Shown here piece after piece: positions 34,480-43,810 of a stretch of 64,000 nt of DNA. A program made the translations under genes and the position numbers. The stretch is from Pseudarthrobacter sp. NS4. Lineage in GTDB: Bacteria > Actinomycetota > Actinomycetes > Actinomycetales > Micrococcaceae. The number at the start of each line of letters is the position of its first letter. Position 1 is the first letter of the stretch. Below the pieces are notes generated by a model, which saw only the letters and a list, made by a program, of their open reading frames with translations, did no database searches and was not told the origin of the DNA. The stretch lies in assembly GCF_024758005.1 (NCBI RefSeq), contig NZ_CP103288.1, positions 2,418,001 through 2,482,000 of the forward strand, written 5' to 3'.

Positions 34480-35498
34480 CTGGCCTCCTCCGTTGCGGTA
34501 CCAGAGGGGGACGCAGAACGGGAGTCAAGTCGAGGCGCGGTACGAGGGGCGGCACCCGGCAGTTCACGGAGCCGCCGAAAGACCACGCCCGCCTCCACCA
34601 GGCCCAGGGCGAAGGCGCCGGCAGCGAAGATCAAGTAGAGCTCTGCCCGGCCCGGCAGGGATCCGGCGTCCTGGATGTGTTCCAGCGCACCGGGGCGGGC
34701 CTGCTGCATCATCGCCGCCACCGGATCACCGGCTGACCGGTGGACGTACGGCACACCCAGCTGCCCCGCAATGTCCCGGAGCCGTGCTTCGTCGATCCTG
34801 GACACCGCGTCCCTGGTGGTTCCCCCGCTCCCGTCCCGGACGTACGGCGCGTCCGGGGCGCCGTCGTCGGACTCGAGGCCCGTGTTCTCCTTCATCCGGC
34901 CGCCTGCCGCAGTGCCATAGCCCAGCACGGCTCCCCCGGCCACCAGGCCGTTGTCCAGTTCCAGGGGTTGGGGCTCCCTGGCACTTGTCTGTTCGCCGTC
35001 GCCCAGGTAGTAGACGAGGCGTGGCCGTTCCGGGTAGCTGTCCCGTGCTCCGGCGAGGCGTTCGGCCAGCACCTGCCGGGCAGCGGTGATGCTGCTTCCC
35101 TTGGCATAGGCGGTCACCTCCGGCTCAAGGACTGACGTGATGGTTTCCAGGGCGAGGGTATCGGTGGTCAGCGGCATCCGGACGTGTCCCTTGGTGTCAA
35201 AGGTGATCAGCGAAAACCGCGCCCCTGGCAGCTCTTCGGCGATGGCCATAATGTCCTGCCGCACGCCTTCCATGCGGGGCGCCCCGTTGTCATAATCCTC
35301 GGCCACCATGCTGGTGGTGGTATCCACCACGAAGAACACGTTGAGGTCTGCGGTGGCCGCCTGCACCGAGCCGCCGGGCAGTCCCGGCCGAACTACGGCG
35401 ACGGCAAGGAGCACCACCAGCAGGCCCCGCCGGAGCCAGCGGGCTTTCACCATCCGGGGCCGGATTCTGCGCAGGATCATCATTCTGCGACCGGTCAT
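34476..35498 (-). CDS. Membrane protein with von Willebrand factor A domain
   Basis: A 340-residue protein with membrane helices at each end (about 20-45, and LYLIFAAGAFALGLVEAGVVF near 290). The vWA domain lies between, with the metal-site motif DTTTSM in place of classic DxSxS (VVDTTTSMVAED), TFDTKGHVRMPLTTD and YYLGDGEQTS. vWA proteins bind partners through a divalent cation. The ATG at 35498 overlaps the preceding stop as ATGA. The atypical DxTxS site may be weaker or regulated. Confidence 0.75.
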   Translation of the reverse strand: MTGRRMMILRRIRPRMVKARWLRRGLLVVLLAVAVVRPGLPGGSVQAATADLNVFFVVDTTTSMVAEDYDNGAPRMEGVRQDIMAIAEELPGARFSLITFDTKGHVRMPLTTDTLALETITSVLEPEVTAYAKGSSITAARQVLAERLAGARDSYPERPRLVYYLGDGEQTSAREPQPLELDNGLVAGGAVLGYGTAAGGRMKENTGLESDDGAPDAPYVRDGSGGTTRDAVSRIDEARLRDIAGQLGVPYVHRSAGDPVAAMMQQARPGALEHIQDAGSLPGRAELYLIFAAGAFALGLVEAGVVFRRLRELPGAAPRTAPRLDSRSASPSGTATEEAR

Positions 35499-36511
35499 AG
35501 CCGCAACCGCCACAGCGCTGCGCACAGGGCGAGGCCGGACAGGAGGGCAAGGATCAGGGGCAGAGCGGGCTCGTCCGAAACGACGGCACGGGGCGCACCC
35601 TCCAACACTGCTGTTTCGGTTTCCTCCACCGCCGCCACAATGCCCGGGATGGCCTCCGGGTTGTCCAGCGCGTAGTAGGCGCCGCCGGTGGACTCGGCGG
35701 CCGCCCTCAGCTGTGCTCCCGGCTGCTCCGGACCGGAACCATAGTCGAGGTCGCCCGGGTTGAGGGCGTAAACGTGAACCGCCCTGTCCTTCGCCACAGC
35801 CGCCGCCTCCGCGAGGCTCATGATCGGTTCACCCGACAGGAAATTGTCTGTGGCCAGCACCACCGACCGCGAGCGCTGTGGGGCCTCTCCATCCTTGGCT
35901 TTGCCTTCGCCAGTGCGCTGTGCCGGGAAGCTGTTGAGGCATGAGGCCAGGCCATCCCCGATCAAGGATGAGCCGCGGCCGCTCCAGGTCCCGTCGAGGA
36001 ACCCGGAACTGCCGGGTTTTCCGCTGAAAGCGTCCCGTGCCAGCTTCAGCTGTTCCTGGGCGTAGCCGTAGTCGTCGGTGAGCGGAAAGACCTGGATGGC
36101 CGTACTGTCGAAAATCGTCAGGCCGATCCGTTCGCCGTCGAACCCGGCGGCCAGCCCGGCAAAGACGTCAACCACCGCCGCATCGGTGTTGCTCATCGAG
36201 CCCGACGCGTCCAGGCACAGCATGATGTCCCGGTTGTGCTGCTCCGGCCGGGTTGTGGTGACTTCCACCGGCCGCGCCGCGGCCACCGCCGTGGACACCA
36301 GCAGCGAGGCGCAGGCGAGGGCGGCAACCGCAAGCCACCGCCGGTGCCGCCGCAGCGCCGCCTGGTATTCCGGCAGCATGGTGAGCCGGTCACCATGCGC
36401 TGCGGGCCGCCGTCGGGCGTTGGCGTTTCCGCCGGCGCGGAACGCAGCCCAGGCGCATCCGGCCGTGGCCAGGACAGCCGGCGGAAGAACCCACCAGAAC
36501 ATCAGCTCCAT
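35495..36511 (-). CDS. Membrane protein with von Willebrand factor A domain
   Basis: A 338-residue protein with membrane segments at residues 4-25 and 62-80 and a C-terminal helix (LPLILALLSGLALCAALW). The vWA domain carries the canonical metal site DASGSMS (about 101-107), then GLTIFDSTAIQVFPLTDDY and VLATDNFLSGE. It pairs with the next vWA protein; such pairs are thought to be assembled by the MoxR ATPase. The start overlaps the preceding gene by ten bases. Confidence 0.8.
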   Translation of the reverse strand: MELMFWWVLPPAVLATAGCAWAAFRAGGNANARRRPAAHGDRLTMLPEYQAALRRHRRWLAVAALACASLLVSTAVAAARPVEVTTTRPEQHNRDIMLCLDASGSMSNTDAAVVDVFAGLAAGFDGERIGLTIFDSTAIQVFPLTDDYGYAQEQLKLARDAFSGKPGSSGFLDGTWSGRGSSLIGDGLASCLNSFPAQRTGEGKAKDGEAPQRSRSVVLATDNFLSGEPIMSLAEAAAVAKDRAVHVYALNPGDLDYGSGPEQPGAQLRAAAESTGGAYYALDNPEAIPGIVAAVEETETAVLEGAPRAVVSDEPALPLILALLSGLALCAALWRLRL

Positions 36512-36972
36512 GTCCGCACCGCCTGCCGGGCACTGGCGGCCGATGCGGAAACGGGAGGCAACGGCTCCGTGCCGAACTCGGCCGGGTACAGCAGCCCGAC
36601 GGCGGCTGCGGCCGCAGGAAGGGGGTGCCGTTCCAGGTCCTGGCGGGTCATCCGGAGCGCGTCCACACCGGTGGCGTCGCGGACGAACCTGCGGAGCAGC
36701 AGGCTGATTTCCTGGTGGGAGGCCCGGAGGCCGAGGTGCCCGGCAGCTGCGTCCCGCTCGACGTCGTCAATGCGTTGCAGGTAGGCGGCTCTGAGTGCGG
36801 AGAGATCCGTCAGGGCGGCCGGTCGCTGGACCGGCTCCACCGTAACCGGTTGCCGTGTGGAAACGAGGACGAAGACGTACCAGCCTGCCACCAGGGCCAG
36901 GAGCGCGGCGCCCGCCCACATCCAGAGCGGGTTGTACTGGAGTGGGCCGTAAAAAGCGGGATCAGCCTGCAC
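36502..36972 (-). CDS. Small membrane protein of the MoxR-vWA operon
   Basis: A 156-residue protein beginning VQADPAFYGPLQYNPLWMWAG with one membrane helix (about 17-38) and a helical cytoplasmic domain (LSALRAAYLQRIDDVERDAAAGHLGLRASHQEISLLLRRFVRDATGVDALRMTRQDL). It occupies the position of the DUF4381-like small protein in other MoxR loci. The GTG at 36972 has GGAAAGG upstream and overlaps the DUF58 gene by 11 bases. The longer frame to 37203 is a shadow of DUF58. Confidence 0.7.
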   Translation of the reverse strand: MQADPAFYGPLQYNPLWMWAGAALLALVAGWYVFVLVSTRQPVTVEPVQRPAALTDLSALRAAYLQRIDDVERDAAAGHLGLRASHQEISLLLRRFVRDATGVDALRMTRQDLERHPLPAAAAAVGLLYPAEFGTEPLPPVSASAASARQAVRTWS

Positions 36973-37861
36973 GGCGGTGCCTTTCCAGGAGGGCGAACAG
37001 TGCGGTGACCACCTCGTGGCTGCCGTCCACCTCGCCCATGGTGATGCCTGCCTGGCGCAGCATGGCGTGGCGCGCGGCCTCGCGTTCCGCGTTTGCCTTC
37101 GTATATGCAGCCGCCACAGCTGCGGACTGCGCCAGGTTTCCGGGGAGGAGGGCAAAATCGGCCACGCTGTAGAAGTCTCCCGCGGTGCCGGCTGCGTGGT
37201 CATCCGGTGAGGAGGCCAGCTCCGCGTCGCGGACGGTGAGCCAGAGAATTTCGTGCTGGGCGCGAAGCCGGCGAAGCAGCCGGCTCATTTCGGAACTTGC
37301 GGCTACCTCGTCGGCCACGACAAAGAGCAGGTTGCGTCCCTTGACGGTCCTGGCCACGTGCTCCAGCTGGTCCTCAAGCCTGCTGGCGGGAGCTTCCAGG
37401 CGGACACCCTCATTGACGTGCCGCAGGAGCCGCTCCAGGTGGGCTTCGCCGGCCTTGGCCGGAATGGTCCGGGTACCGGCAGAGTCACCACTGACCAGCC
37501 CCACCACATCCCCGTGCCGGTGGGCCAGGTACCCCATCACCCCCAGCGCCATGACGGCGATGTCCTTCTTGGGCTCCCCCGCCCGGGAAACGGCCGCCAT
37601 GTTTCGCCCGGTGTCGGCCACGAGGATGAGCGTCTGGCGGCGGACTGCCACGTACCGCCTGATGAGCGGGGAACCGTGGCGCGCCGTGGCCTTCCAGTCG
37701 ATGTCGCGCACTTCGTCACCGGGCACATAGGCGCGGAGATCATCGAAGTCCAGGCTGCGGCCCCGGAAAACGGAACCGTACTCGCCGTCGAGCATACCGC
37801 GGGCTTTGCGGTGGGCGAAGATGGCCATCTTCGACTTCACGCGCAGGAGGAGGCTGGTCAC
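36962..37861 (-). CDS. DUF58 domain protein
   Basis: A 299-residue soluble protein with the DUF58 signature GSVFRGRSLDFDDLRAYVPGDEVRDIDWKATARHG (about 30-65) and a vWA-like fold after it (LILVADTGRNMAAV). DUF58 proteins nearly always follow moxR and are thought to be part of its chaperone target complex. It starts at GTG seven bases after the moxR stop. Confidence 0.88.
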   Translation of the reverse strand: MTSLLLRVKSKMAIFAHRKARGMLDGEYGSVFRGRSLDFDDLRAYVPGDEVRDIDWKATARHGSPLIRRYVAVRRQTLILVADTGRNMAAVSRAGEPKKDIAVMALGVMGYLAHRHGDVVGLVSGDSAGTRTIPAKAGEAHLERLLRHVNEGVRLEAPASRLEDQLEHVARTVKGRNLLFVVADEVAASSEMSRLLRRLRAQHEILWLTVRDAELASSPDDHAAGTAGDFYSVADFALLPGNLAQSAAVAAAYTKANAEREAARHAMLRQAGITMGEVDGSHEVVTALFALLERHRRAG

Positions 37862-37868
37862 GCCGGCC

Positions 37869-38882
37869 TCAGGGGGTCTGGACCGCGGCCACGACGGCGT
37901 CGATCACCGACTCCACCGGCACCTGTTCGGCCACCGCGTCAAAGTTGAGGATAAGCCGGTGGCGCAGCACCCGGTGGGCCAGCGCCTTGACGTCCTCCGG
38001 GAGGACATGGTCCCGGCCGTCCAGGAGGGCCACCGCGCGGGCGGCCTGGCTGAAGGCGATGCTGGCGCGCGGGCTGGCGCCGAACTCAACGAAGCTGGCC
38101 AGCCGCGGATCGATGTACTGGCGGGCATTCCGGGTGACGCCGACCAGCCCAACGATGTAGTTGATGATGGACGGGTCGATATAGATGCGTCGGACAATCT
38201 CCTGGACCCCGGCGACCGCATCCAGGGACGCGGCGGCGGCGGGCGCCTGTTCAGGGGTGAACACTCCCGCGTCGATGCGGCGGATGACCTCCGCTTCCTC
38301 AGCCGGCGACGGGTAGTCCAGTACGTCCTTGAGCATGAACCGGTCCATCTGGGCTTCCGGGAGCTGGTAGGTGCCCTCCTGCTCGATGGGGTTCTGGGTA
38401 GCCAGCACCAGGAACGGCGACGGCAGCCGATAGTCCTGGCCGCCGATGGACGTCTGCCGTTCCTGCATTGCCTCCAGCATGGCGCTCTGGGTCTTGGCGC
38501 TGGAGCGGTTGATCTCGTCCAGCAGCACGATGTTGGCGTGGACGGGGCCCAGCTGGGTGACGAAGGTTCCCTTGGCGGCGTCGTAGATCTGGGTGCCCAC
38601 AATGTCGCTCGGCAGCAGGTCCGGCGTGCACTGGATCCGGCGGAACTCGGCACTGACCGCTTCAGCCACCGCCTGGGCCGCTGTGGTTTTGGCCAGGCCC
38701 GGCACGCTCTCCAGGAGGATATGGCCCCCGGTCAGCAGGCCCACCAGCAGGGATTCCCGCAGCCGGGCCTGCCCTACCACCTTGGCCTCAAAACTCCGGC
38801 TGATACTGGCCACCACCTGTTGTGCCCGGGCCAGCTCCGCCGGTTCGATCCTCGCGGACGCGCTGGTCTGGAGCACTGTCAT
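37869..38882 (-). CDS. MoxR family AAA+ ATPase
   Basis: A 337-residue ATPase, probably a chaperone that loads or matures the vWA proteins of the operon. Walker A is ESVPGLAKTTAA (the MoxR GLAKT variant), Walker B IVLLDEINRS, sensor LVLATQNPIEQEGTYQLPEAQMDRF, arginine finger region FGASPRASIAF. The ATG at 38882 is chosen although its AGGGGG lies very close, because the upstream in-frame ATG at 38939 overlaps a TAGGAT -10 box (38938-38943). First gene of six. Confidence 0.9.
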   Translation of the reverse strand: MTVLQTSASARIEPAELARAQQVVASISRSFEAKVVGQARLRESLLVGLLTGGHILLESVPGLAKTTAAQAVAEAVSAEFRRIQCTPDLLPSDIVGTQIYDAAKGTFVTQLGPVHANIVLLDEINRSSAKTQSAMLEAMQERQTSIGGQDYRLPSPFLVLATQNPIEQEGTYQLPEAQMDRFMLKDVLDYPSPAEEAEVIRRIDAGVFTPEQAPAAAASLDAVAGVQEIVRRIYIDPSIINYIVGLVGVTRNARQYIDPRLASFVEFGASPRASIAFSQAARAVALLDGRDHVLPEDVKALAHRVLRHRLILNFDAVAEQVPVESVIDAVVAAVQTP

Positions 38883-39016
38883 TCCCCCTGATGGCTGTTC
38901 GTGGCTGTGCGGGCCGGCCGGCTGCACCCCGCCCGCCATCCTATCCAAGACCAGGCCTGCCAGTCCGGCAATGGGGACCCCTCCCCTTCAACGGCGGGCA
39001 GGTCTATTCTTTTGAC

Positions 39017-39220
39017 ATGAGCGAGCTTCCAGCCAGTTACAAGGAGTTTCTCGCCGACAAAAGCGAGATGTTTATCAGCACGGTCAAGCCTGTCCTGCAG
39101 CAGTCCGCAGCGGAGAGGCTTCACGGGGTCCGGGTTGTCTACAACCCCGGCTCCACCGGCCACCAGGCCCACCTTGACGACAGCATCCCCTTCGGTGTGG
39201 TGGTCGAAGACATCGACTAG
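39017..39220 (+). CDS. Small conserved-looking protein, unknown function
   Basis: A 67-residue soluble protein (MSELPASYKEFLADKSEMF... NPGSTGHQAHLDDSIPFGVVVEDID). The start is supported by TATTCT (39005-39010) six bases upstream, a leaderless placement. It is divergent from moxR. Its stop codon shares CTAG with the convergent permease gene. No known domain. Confidence 0.6.
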   Translation: MSELPASYKEFLADKSEMFISTVKPVLQQSAAERLHGVRVVYNPGSTGHQAHLDDSIPFGVVVEDID

Positions 39221-40086
39221 CCCCTGACGGCTCCGGACAGCGCAAAAGATCCGCCTGCGCCCTTGGCCACAATGACGTAAAGGGCCAGCACAGGCAGTGA
39301 ATACAGGACCGAGAACGCGGCCAGCTGGCCGTACGCCACTGCACCGTGCTGTCCGAAGAAGCTGTAGATGGATACGGCCGCGGGCTGCCGGGCCTCGGAC
39401 AGGAGCAGCACGAACGGAACGAAGAAGTTTCCCCAGGCCTGGATGAACACGAAGATGAACACCACGCCCAGGCCCTGCCGCATGAGCGGCAGCACGATGG
39501 TCCGCAGGGCGGTCATCCTCGACGCTCCGTCCACCCATGCGGCTTCCTCAAGGGCGGCCGGGACGCCGTCCATGAAGTTCTTTGTCATCCAGATGGCCAT
39601 GGGCAGTGTTGTGGTGGCCATAAAGAAGATGGTGGCCGGCATGGAGTCCAGCAGCTCCAACTGGACGAACAGGCCGTATACGGGAACCATGATGGCGGTG
39701 ATGGGCAGGCAGGTCCCGAAGAGCACCGCGTACAGGAACGGCGTGTTGAACCGCGAGCGGTACCGGGAGAGCGGGTAGGCGGCCAGCACGGCGGCTACGA
39801 GTGTGACCGCACCGGTACCGGCCGACAGCACCATGCTGTTCCACAACGGCTGCAGCAGCAGTTCGGGGGTCAGGATCGCGGCGAAGTTCTGCAGGCCGGG
39901 CTGCCGCGGCACTTTCGTTTCATGGCCGGCTTCGGGGTCCAGGGAACCCAGCACGAGCCACAGCAGGGGCAGCAGGAAACAGGCGCCCACCAGCAGCAGG
40001 ACCAGGTCCGCCGGGGCGGTGCTGCGCCGGAGCGGTACTGCCGGCCGGACCGGGGCCGGCCACCGTGTCCTGACGGGGGCGGTCAT
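39217..40086 (-). CDS. Carbohydrate ABC transporter permease (MalG type)
   Basis: A 289-residue inner-membrane subunit with six hydrophobic segments and the EAA loop EEAAWVDGASRMTALRTIVLPLM (about 180-200), the contact site for an ATPase. It follows the MalF-type permease with a four-base ATGA overlap. No ATPase gene is present in the cluster, so it probably uses a shared MsmK/UgpC-type ATPase encoded elsewhere. Confidence 0.92.
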   Translation of the reverse strand: MTAPVRTRWPAPVRPAVPLRRSTAPADLVLLLVGACFLLPLLWLVLGSLDPEAGHETKVPRQPGLQNFAAILTPELLLQPLWNSMVLSAGTGAVTLVAAVLAAYPLSRYRSRFNTPFLYAVLFGTCLPITAIMVPVYGLFVQLELLDSMPATIFFMATTTLPMAIWMTKNFMDGVPAALEEAAWVDGASRMTALRTIVLPLMRQGLGVVFIFVFIQAWGNFFVPFVLLLSEARQPAAVSIYSFFGQHGAVAYGQLAAFSVLYSLPVLALYVIVAKGAGGSFALSGAVRG

Positions 40087-40964
40087 GGCCGGGGCTCCCG
40101 GAGCATCCGGATATAGGCCCCGCCGAACGCGGCGCCGATGAGGATCAGCACCGTAGCCACGGCGGTGCCGTATCCGATGTCGCCGAACTTGAAGGCCTCC
40201 TGATAGGCCAGGATGGGCAGGGTGGCGCTTGCGTTGGCGGGGCCGCCCGCCGTCATCACCCAGATGAGCGTGAACACGGCCAGTGTCTGCAGCGTGATGA
40301 GCATCAGGTTTGTGGCGATGCTCCCACGGATCATGGGTAGCGTAATAAAGACCAGCCGTTGCCAGCCGCCGGCACCGTCCATCTGCGCCGCTTCGGCCAC
40401 CTCCGCGGGAACGTCATTCAACGCCGCCCGGTACACCAGCATGGAAAACGCGGTGCCGCGCCATACGTTTGCCAGCATCACCGCCACCATCGGGAACGTG
40501 TACAGCCAGTCCGTCTGGCCAAGGCCCAGCCCGCGCAGCAGCTGGTTCAGGGTTCCGTCCCTGCTGAAGTAGGCGTAGGCGGCAAAAGCGGCCACGATTT
40601 CCGGAAGTACCCAGGCGGCCACCACGGCAATCCCCACAAGGGAGGACACTGCCGGACGCGCCCGGCGCATCAGCACGGCGATGGCAAGGCCCAGCAGGTT
40701 CTGGCCCAGCACTGCCGACCCTCCCACAAACAGCACGGTGAGCACCAGGGAGAGCGGAAAGGCGGGATCTGCAAGCAGCCGCTGGTAGTTTTCCAGCCCC
40801 ACCCACTCGGGGTTCCTGGCGCTGCGGCCGGTCAGCCCGGCGTTGGTGAGCGAGGCCTGGAACGCCCAGAGCACTGGGCCTGCGAGGAACACCAGCAGGA
40901 GCAGGACGGCAGGGAGGACCGGCAGGTAGCGGACCAGCTGCCGCGCCCGGTGGCTAAGCAGCAC
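40083..40964 (-). CDS. Sugar ABC transporter permease (MalF type)
   Basis: A 293-residue permease with an N-terminal helix (LPAVLLLLVFLAGPVLWAF), five further helices and the EAA motif EVAEAAQMDGAGGWQRLVFITLPMI. It pairs with the downstream MalG-type permease. It starts three bases after the stop of the binding-protein gene, so the order binding protein-MalF-MalG is a single transcription unit. Confidence 0.92.
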   Translation of the reverse strand: MLLSHRARQLVRYLPVLPAVLLLLVFLAGPVLWAFQASLTNAGLTGRSARNPEWVGLENYQRLLADPAFPLSLVLTVLFVGGSAVLGQNLLGLAIAVLMRRARPAVSSLVGIAVVAAWVLPEIVAAFAAYAYFSRDGTLNQLLRGLGLGQTDWLYTFPMVAVMLANVWRGTAFSMLVYRAALNDVPAEVAEAAQMDGAGGWQRLVFITLPMIRGSIATNLMLITLQTLAVFTLIWVMTAGGPANASATLPILAYQEAFKFGDIGYGTAVATVLILIGAAFGGAYIRMLREPRP

Positions 40965-40967
40965 AGG

Positions 40968-42323
40968 TTACTTTCGGACGGTCTCGTCGCCGCCCACAAT
41001 TTCGGTGACCGCTGCGTCGTAGTCGGCGGCAGCCTCCTCCGGTGTCCTGCTGCCGGTGATCACCGCCTCCGTTGCCTCCTGGACTGCAGCCGAGATCCGG
41101 GGATAGTCGGAGGTTGCGGGCCGGTAGCGGGTCACGGAGACGAGGTCCGAGACGTCTTTCACGAACGGGTTGGCATCCAGGTAGCCGGGCTCGGCAGCGA
41201 CATCAGTCCGGACGGCAATCTGCGAACTCTCAACAGTGAACGCGAGGGAATTCTTCTGGTTGAGCGCTGTGGTGAGGAACTTGAACGCCAGGTCAGGCTC
41301 TTTCGTCTCCGCGCCCACTGCCAGGGTCCAGCCACCGGACATGCTCACGGCACCGGGATCCCCGCCGTCACGGGTGGGAAACGGTGCCACACCCATGTCC
41401 TCTTCGTAGCCCGGCCACTCGTAGCTCCCGCCTTCCTGCCAGAACGACGGCGCGTAGGAACCTTCCACGGTGGCGCCCAGCTTCCCGTTGGGGAACCATT
41501 CGCCGAACACCTTCTTCCAGACGTTGGCGTCCAGGGCCTCAGCCGGTGACACAGCGAGTTGCTCGTCGTACAGAGTCTTGAGGAAGGCCAGTGAATCCGT
41601 GAACCCGGCCGAGCCCACAACCCACTTCTTCGAATCCTCGTCATAGAGCCTGGACCCCGTGCCGTACAGCAGTTCATAGAAGCCCTGCATCACGGTGCCC
41701 TCGCCGGTGCCCTTGCCCGCGTACATGTTGAATGGGACCACGGTGGGATCGTTGGCTTTGATTTTCCTGGCTGTGTCCAGGATGTCCTGCCAGCTGCGCG
41801 GCTGCCAGGGGTCACTGATCCCGGCGGCGGCGAGGACTTTCTTGTTGTACCAGATGGCCCTGGTATCGGTGCCCAGCGGCACTGCGTACGTACCGCCGTC
41901 GTCCGCTTTTCCTGCTGCCTTGGCGGCGTCATTGAATTTGTTCCAGTCCTCCCAGCCCTCAAGATGGCTGTCCAGCTTCAGGAGGTACCCGGCGTCAACG
42001 TCGGATCGGACTTTGAAGGTGTCCTCGTAAAACACATCCGGCGCCGTGGATGGGGAACGCAGGGCGAGGGCCAGCCTGGTTCCATAATCGTCGTCGTTGC
42101 CCTGGATGGGCTGCAGCTCAACGGAGACTCCCTGGTTTGCCGCCTCGAACTCCTGCTTGGCGGCCTGGAACATGGTGTCCAGGGCAGTGAAGGAATCGGT
42201 CTTCTGGTAGGCCACCTTCAAAATCTTGGAACCACCGTCGTCGGGGCTTCCGGGGGTGCAGGCCGTCAGCGCAACAACAGCCGAGGCAATCAGGGACATG
42301 GTCTTGAGGGCCCGGCGACGCAT
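40968..42323 (-). CDS. ABC transporter sugar-binding lipoprotein
   Basis: A 451-residue extracellular solute-binding protein, family 1. The signal peptide has lipobox LTAC (Cys at residue 22). Two-lobed binding-protein features follow (APDVFYEDTFKVRSDVDAGYLLKLD; TYAVPLGTDTRAIWYNKKVLAAAGI; GGWTLAVGAETKEPDLAFKFL). The substrate is likely an oligosaccharide or glycoside; the sequence does not show which. First gene of the importer, 118 bases downstream of the ROK regulator on the same strand. Confidence 0.9.
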   Translation of the reverse strand: MRRRALKTMSLIASAVVALTACTPGSPDDGGSKILKVAYQKTDSFTALDTMFQAAKQEFEAANQGVSVELQPIQGNDDDYGTRLALALRSPSTAPDVFYEDTFKVRSDVDAGYLLKLDSHLEGWEDWNKFNDAAKAAGKADDGGTYAVPLGTDTRAIWYNKKVLAAAGISDPWQPRSWQDILDTARKIKANDPTVVPFNMYAGKGTGEGTVMQGFYELLYGTGSRLYDEDSKKWVVGSAGFTDSLAFLKTLYDEQLAVSPAEALDANVWKKVFGEWFPNGKLGATVEGSYAPSFWQEGGSYEWPGYEEDMGVAPFPTRDGGDPGAVSMSGGWTLAVGAETKEPDLAFKFLTTALNQKNSLAFTVESSQIAVRTDVAAEPGYLDANPFVKDVSDLVSVTRYRPATSDYPRISAAVQEATEAVITGSRTPEEAAADYDAAVTEIVGGDETVRK

Positions 42324-42441
42324 GGTGCTCCATTCGGTCTAGAGCTGCGGACCCCTTTGTCAGCGGATCCCCAGCCGCGGCAATATGCACATGCTAGATG
42401 GCTGCGCTGCGGCAAGCAAGGCACCCGTCCAATGCGTCAGG

Positions 42442-43695
42442 TCAGCTCTCCAGCAGGAGCCGTTGGGCCCGGGGGGCAAGCGCGTGTTCAAGGACCAGCG
42501 AGGCAGCACCAATGGCGCCCACGTCCTCCCCCACTCCGGTGCCCACCACCTCGATGGGGTGGATCAACCGGGCAGCACTGTGGGCATCCAGCAGCGGCGG
42601 CACCTTCTCGAGGAAGCGTTCCGCCATGCCGCTCCAGAACGGTCCGCCGAAGACCACCCGTTCAACGTCCAGCGTGTTGGTGACCACTGATACCGCCCGG
42701 GCAACCAGCACGGCAGACTTGTCCATGATGGCGGCGGCGCGTTCGTCCCCGCCGTCCGCCAGTTCGCACAGCCGGGCAAAACTTTGCTGGATTTCGGCTC
42801 CGCTGTTTCCGGAACGTGAGCCGTCCAGGATTCCCGCCGCCTCGGCTTCCGCCACCAGCACCTGTGGAATGCAGGAGGATTTCACGCAGCCGCGCAGTCC
42901 GCAGTCGCACGCTGGCCCGTCCGGGTCCACCACGATGTGGCCGATTTCGCCGGCGTTGCCGGACGTTCCACGCACCACTTCGTCGTTGAGCACGATGCCG
43001 CAGCCGATGCCGGTCCCCATGTACATAAAGACGAAGCTGCCGGCGCCGCTGGGGCCACCGGCCCAGGTTTCGGCGACGGCGGCGCTGGTGACGTCCTTGT
43101 CCACCAGGACTGAGTAACCGGTTGCCTCGGACAGCGCGTTGCGCAGCTCCACCCGGTCCCAGCCGGGAAGCAGCGGAGGATCCACCACCGTGCCGTTGTC
43201 CAGGTCGATGGGGCCCGGGGCTGCGACCCCCAGTCCGGCGATCCTCTCCAGGTCCACCCCCGAGTCCGCCACGAGCTGGGAGATCTCGTCGGCGATGGTG
43301 CTGATGACGGCGGAGGGATCGTTTCCGCCAGGAGTCCTGATCTGCGAATGCTGCACCACCGCGCCCACGAGGTCCAGGACCACGAAAGTGCTCACCGCGG
43401 GGTCGAGATGGACGCCCAGGGCGAACATGCCTCCGGGGTTGAGGCGAAGGATGGTGCGGGGTTTGCCGGGGCCGCTGCCTTCCTTCCCGGCTTCGACGAT
43501 GAGGTTCTGGTCCAGGAGGCGGCGGGAGATATTCGAGATGGTCTGCGGCGACAGGCCCACGATCTGTGCGAGTTCCACCCGGCTCAGCCCGCCTGAGGAC
43601 CTGCGGATCGCATCGAGGATCACAGTGAGGTTGAAGTCCCCCATCCGGGGCAGGTTGGTTCCGCGCCTCGGTGAGGACTGGCGGATCTCAGTCAC
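42442..43695 (-). CDS. ROK family transcriptional repressor
   Basis: A 417-residue NagC/XylR-type regulator. Winged helix at about 20-75 (GLSRVELAQIVGLSPQTISNISRRLLDQNLIV), then the ROK sugar-kinase-like domain (LGVHLDPAVSTFVVLDLVG; GLGVAAPGPIDLDNG) with the zinc motif CDCGLRGCVKSSC near 250. It probably represses the neighbouring importer and is released by a sugar. Stop at 42442; start ATG at 43695. It may also be co-transcribed with the importer. Confidence 0.92.
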   Translation of the reverse strand: MTEIRQSSPRRGTNLPRMGDFNLTVILDAIRRSSGGLSRVELAQIVGLSPQTISNISRRLLDQNLIVEAGKEGSGPGKPRTILRLNPGGMFALGVHLDPAVSTFVVLDLVGAVVQHSQIRTPGGNDPSAVISTIADEISQLVADSGVDLERIAGLGVAAPGPIDLDNGTVVDPPLLPGWDRVELRNALSEATGYSVLVDKDVTSAAVAETWAGGPSGAGSFVFMYMGTGIGCGIVLNDEVVRGTSGNAGEIGHIVVDPDGPACDCGLRGCVKSSCIPQVLVAEAEAAGILDGSRSGNSGAEIQQSFARLCELADGGDERAAAIMDKSAVLVARAVSVVTNTLDVERVVFGGPFWSGMAERFLEKVPPLLDAHSAARLIHPIEVVGTGVGEDVGAIGAASLVLEHALAPRAQRLLLES

Positions 43696-43810
43696 GGTCT
43701 CCCCTAAACATCTTGGGCCACGTGGTTGTGGTGATGCTTGAATCGTACGTTACGCATGGGCCCAGACACATAGGTACGGCGCCGTGGCGCGGTGTGGCAC
43801 AGACCGGCGT

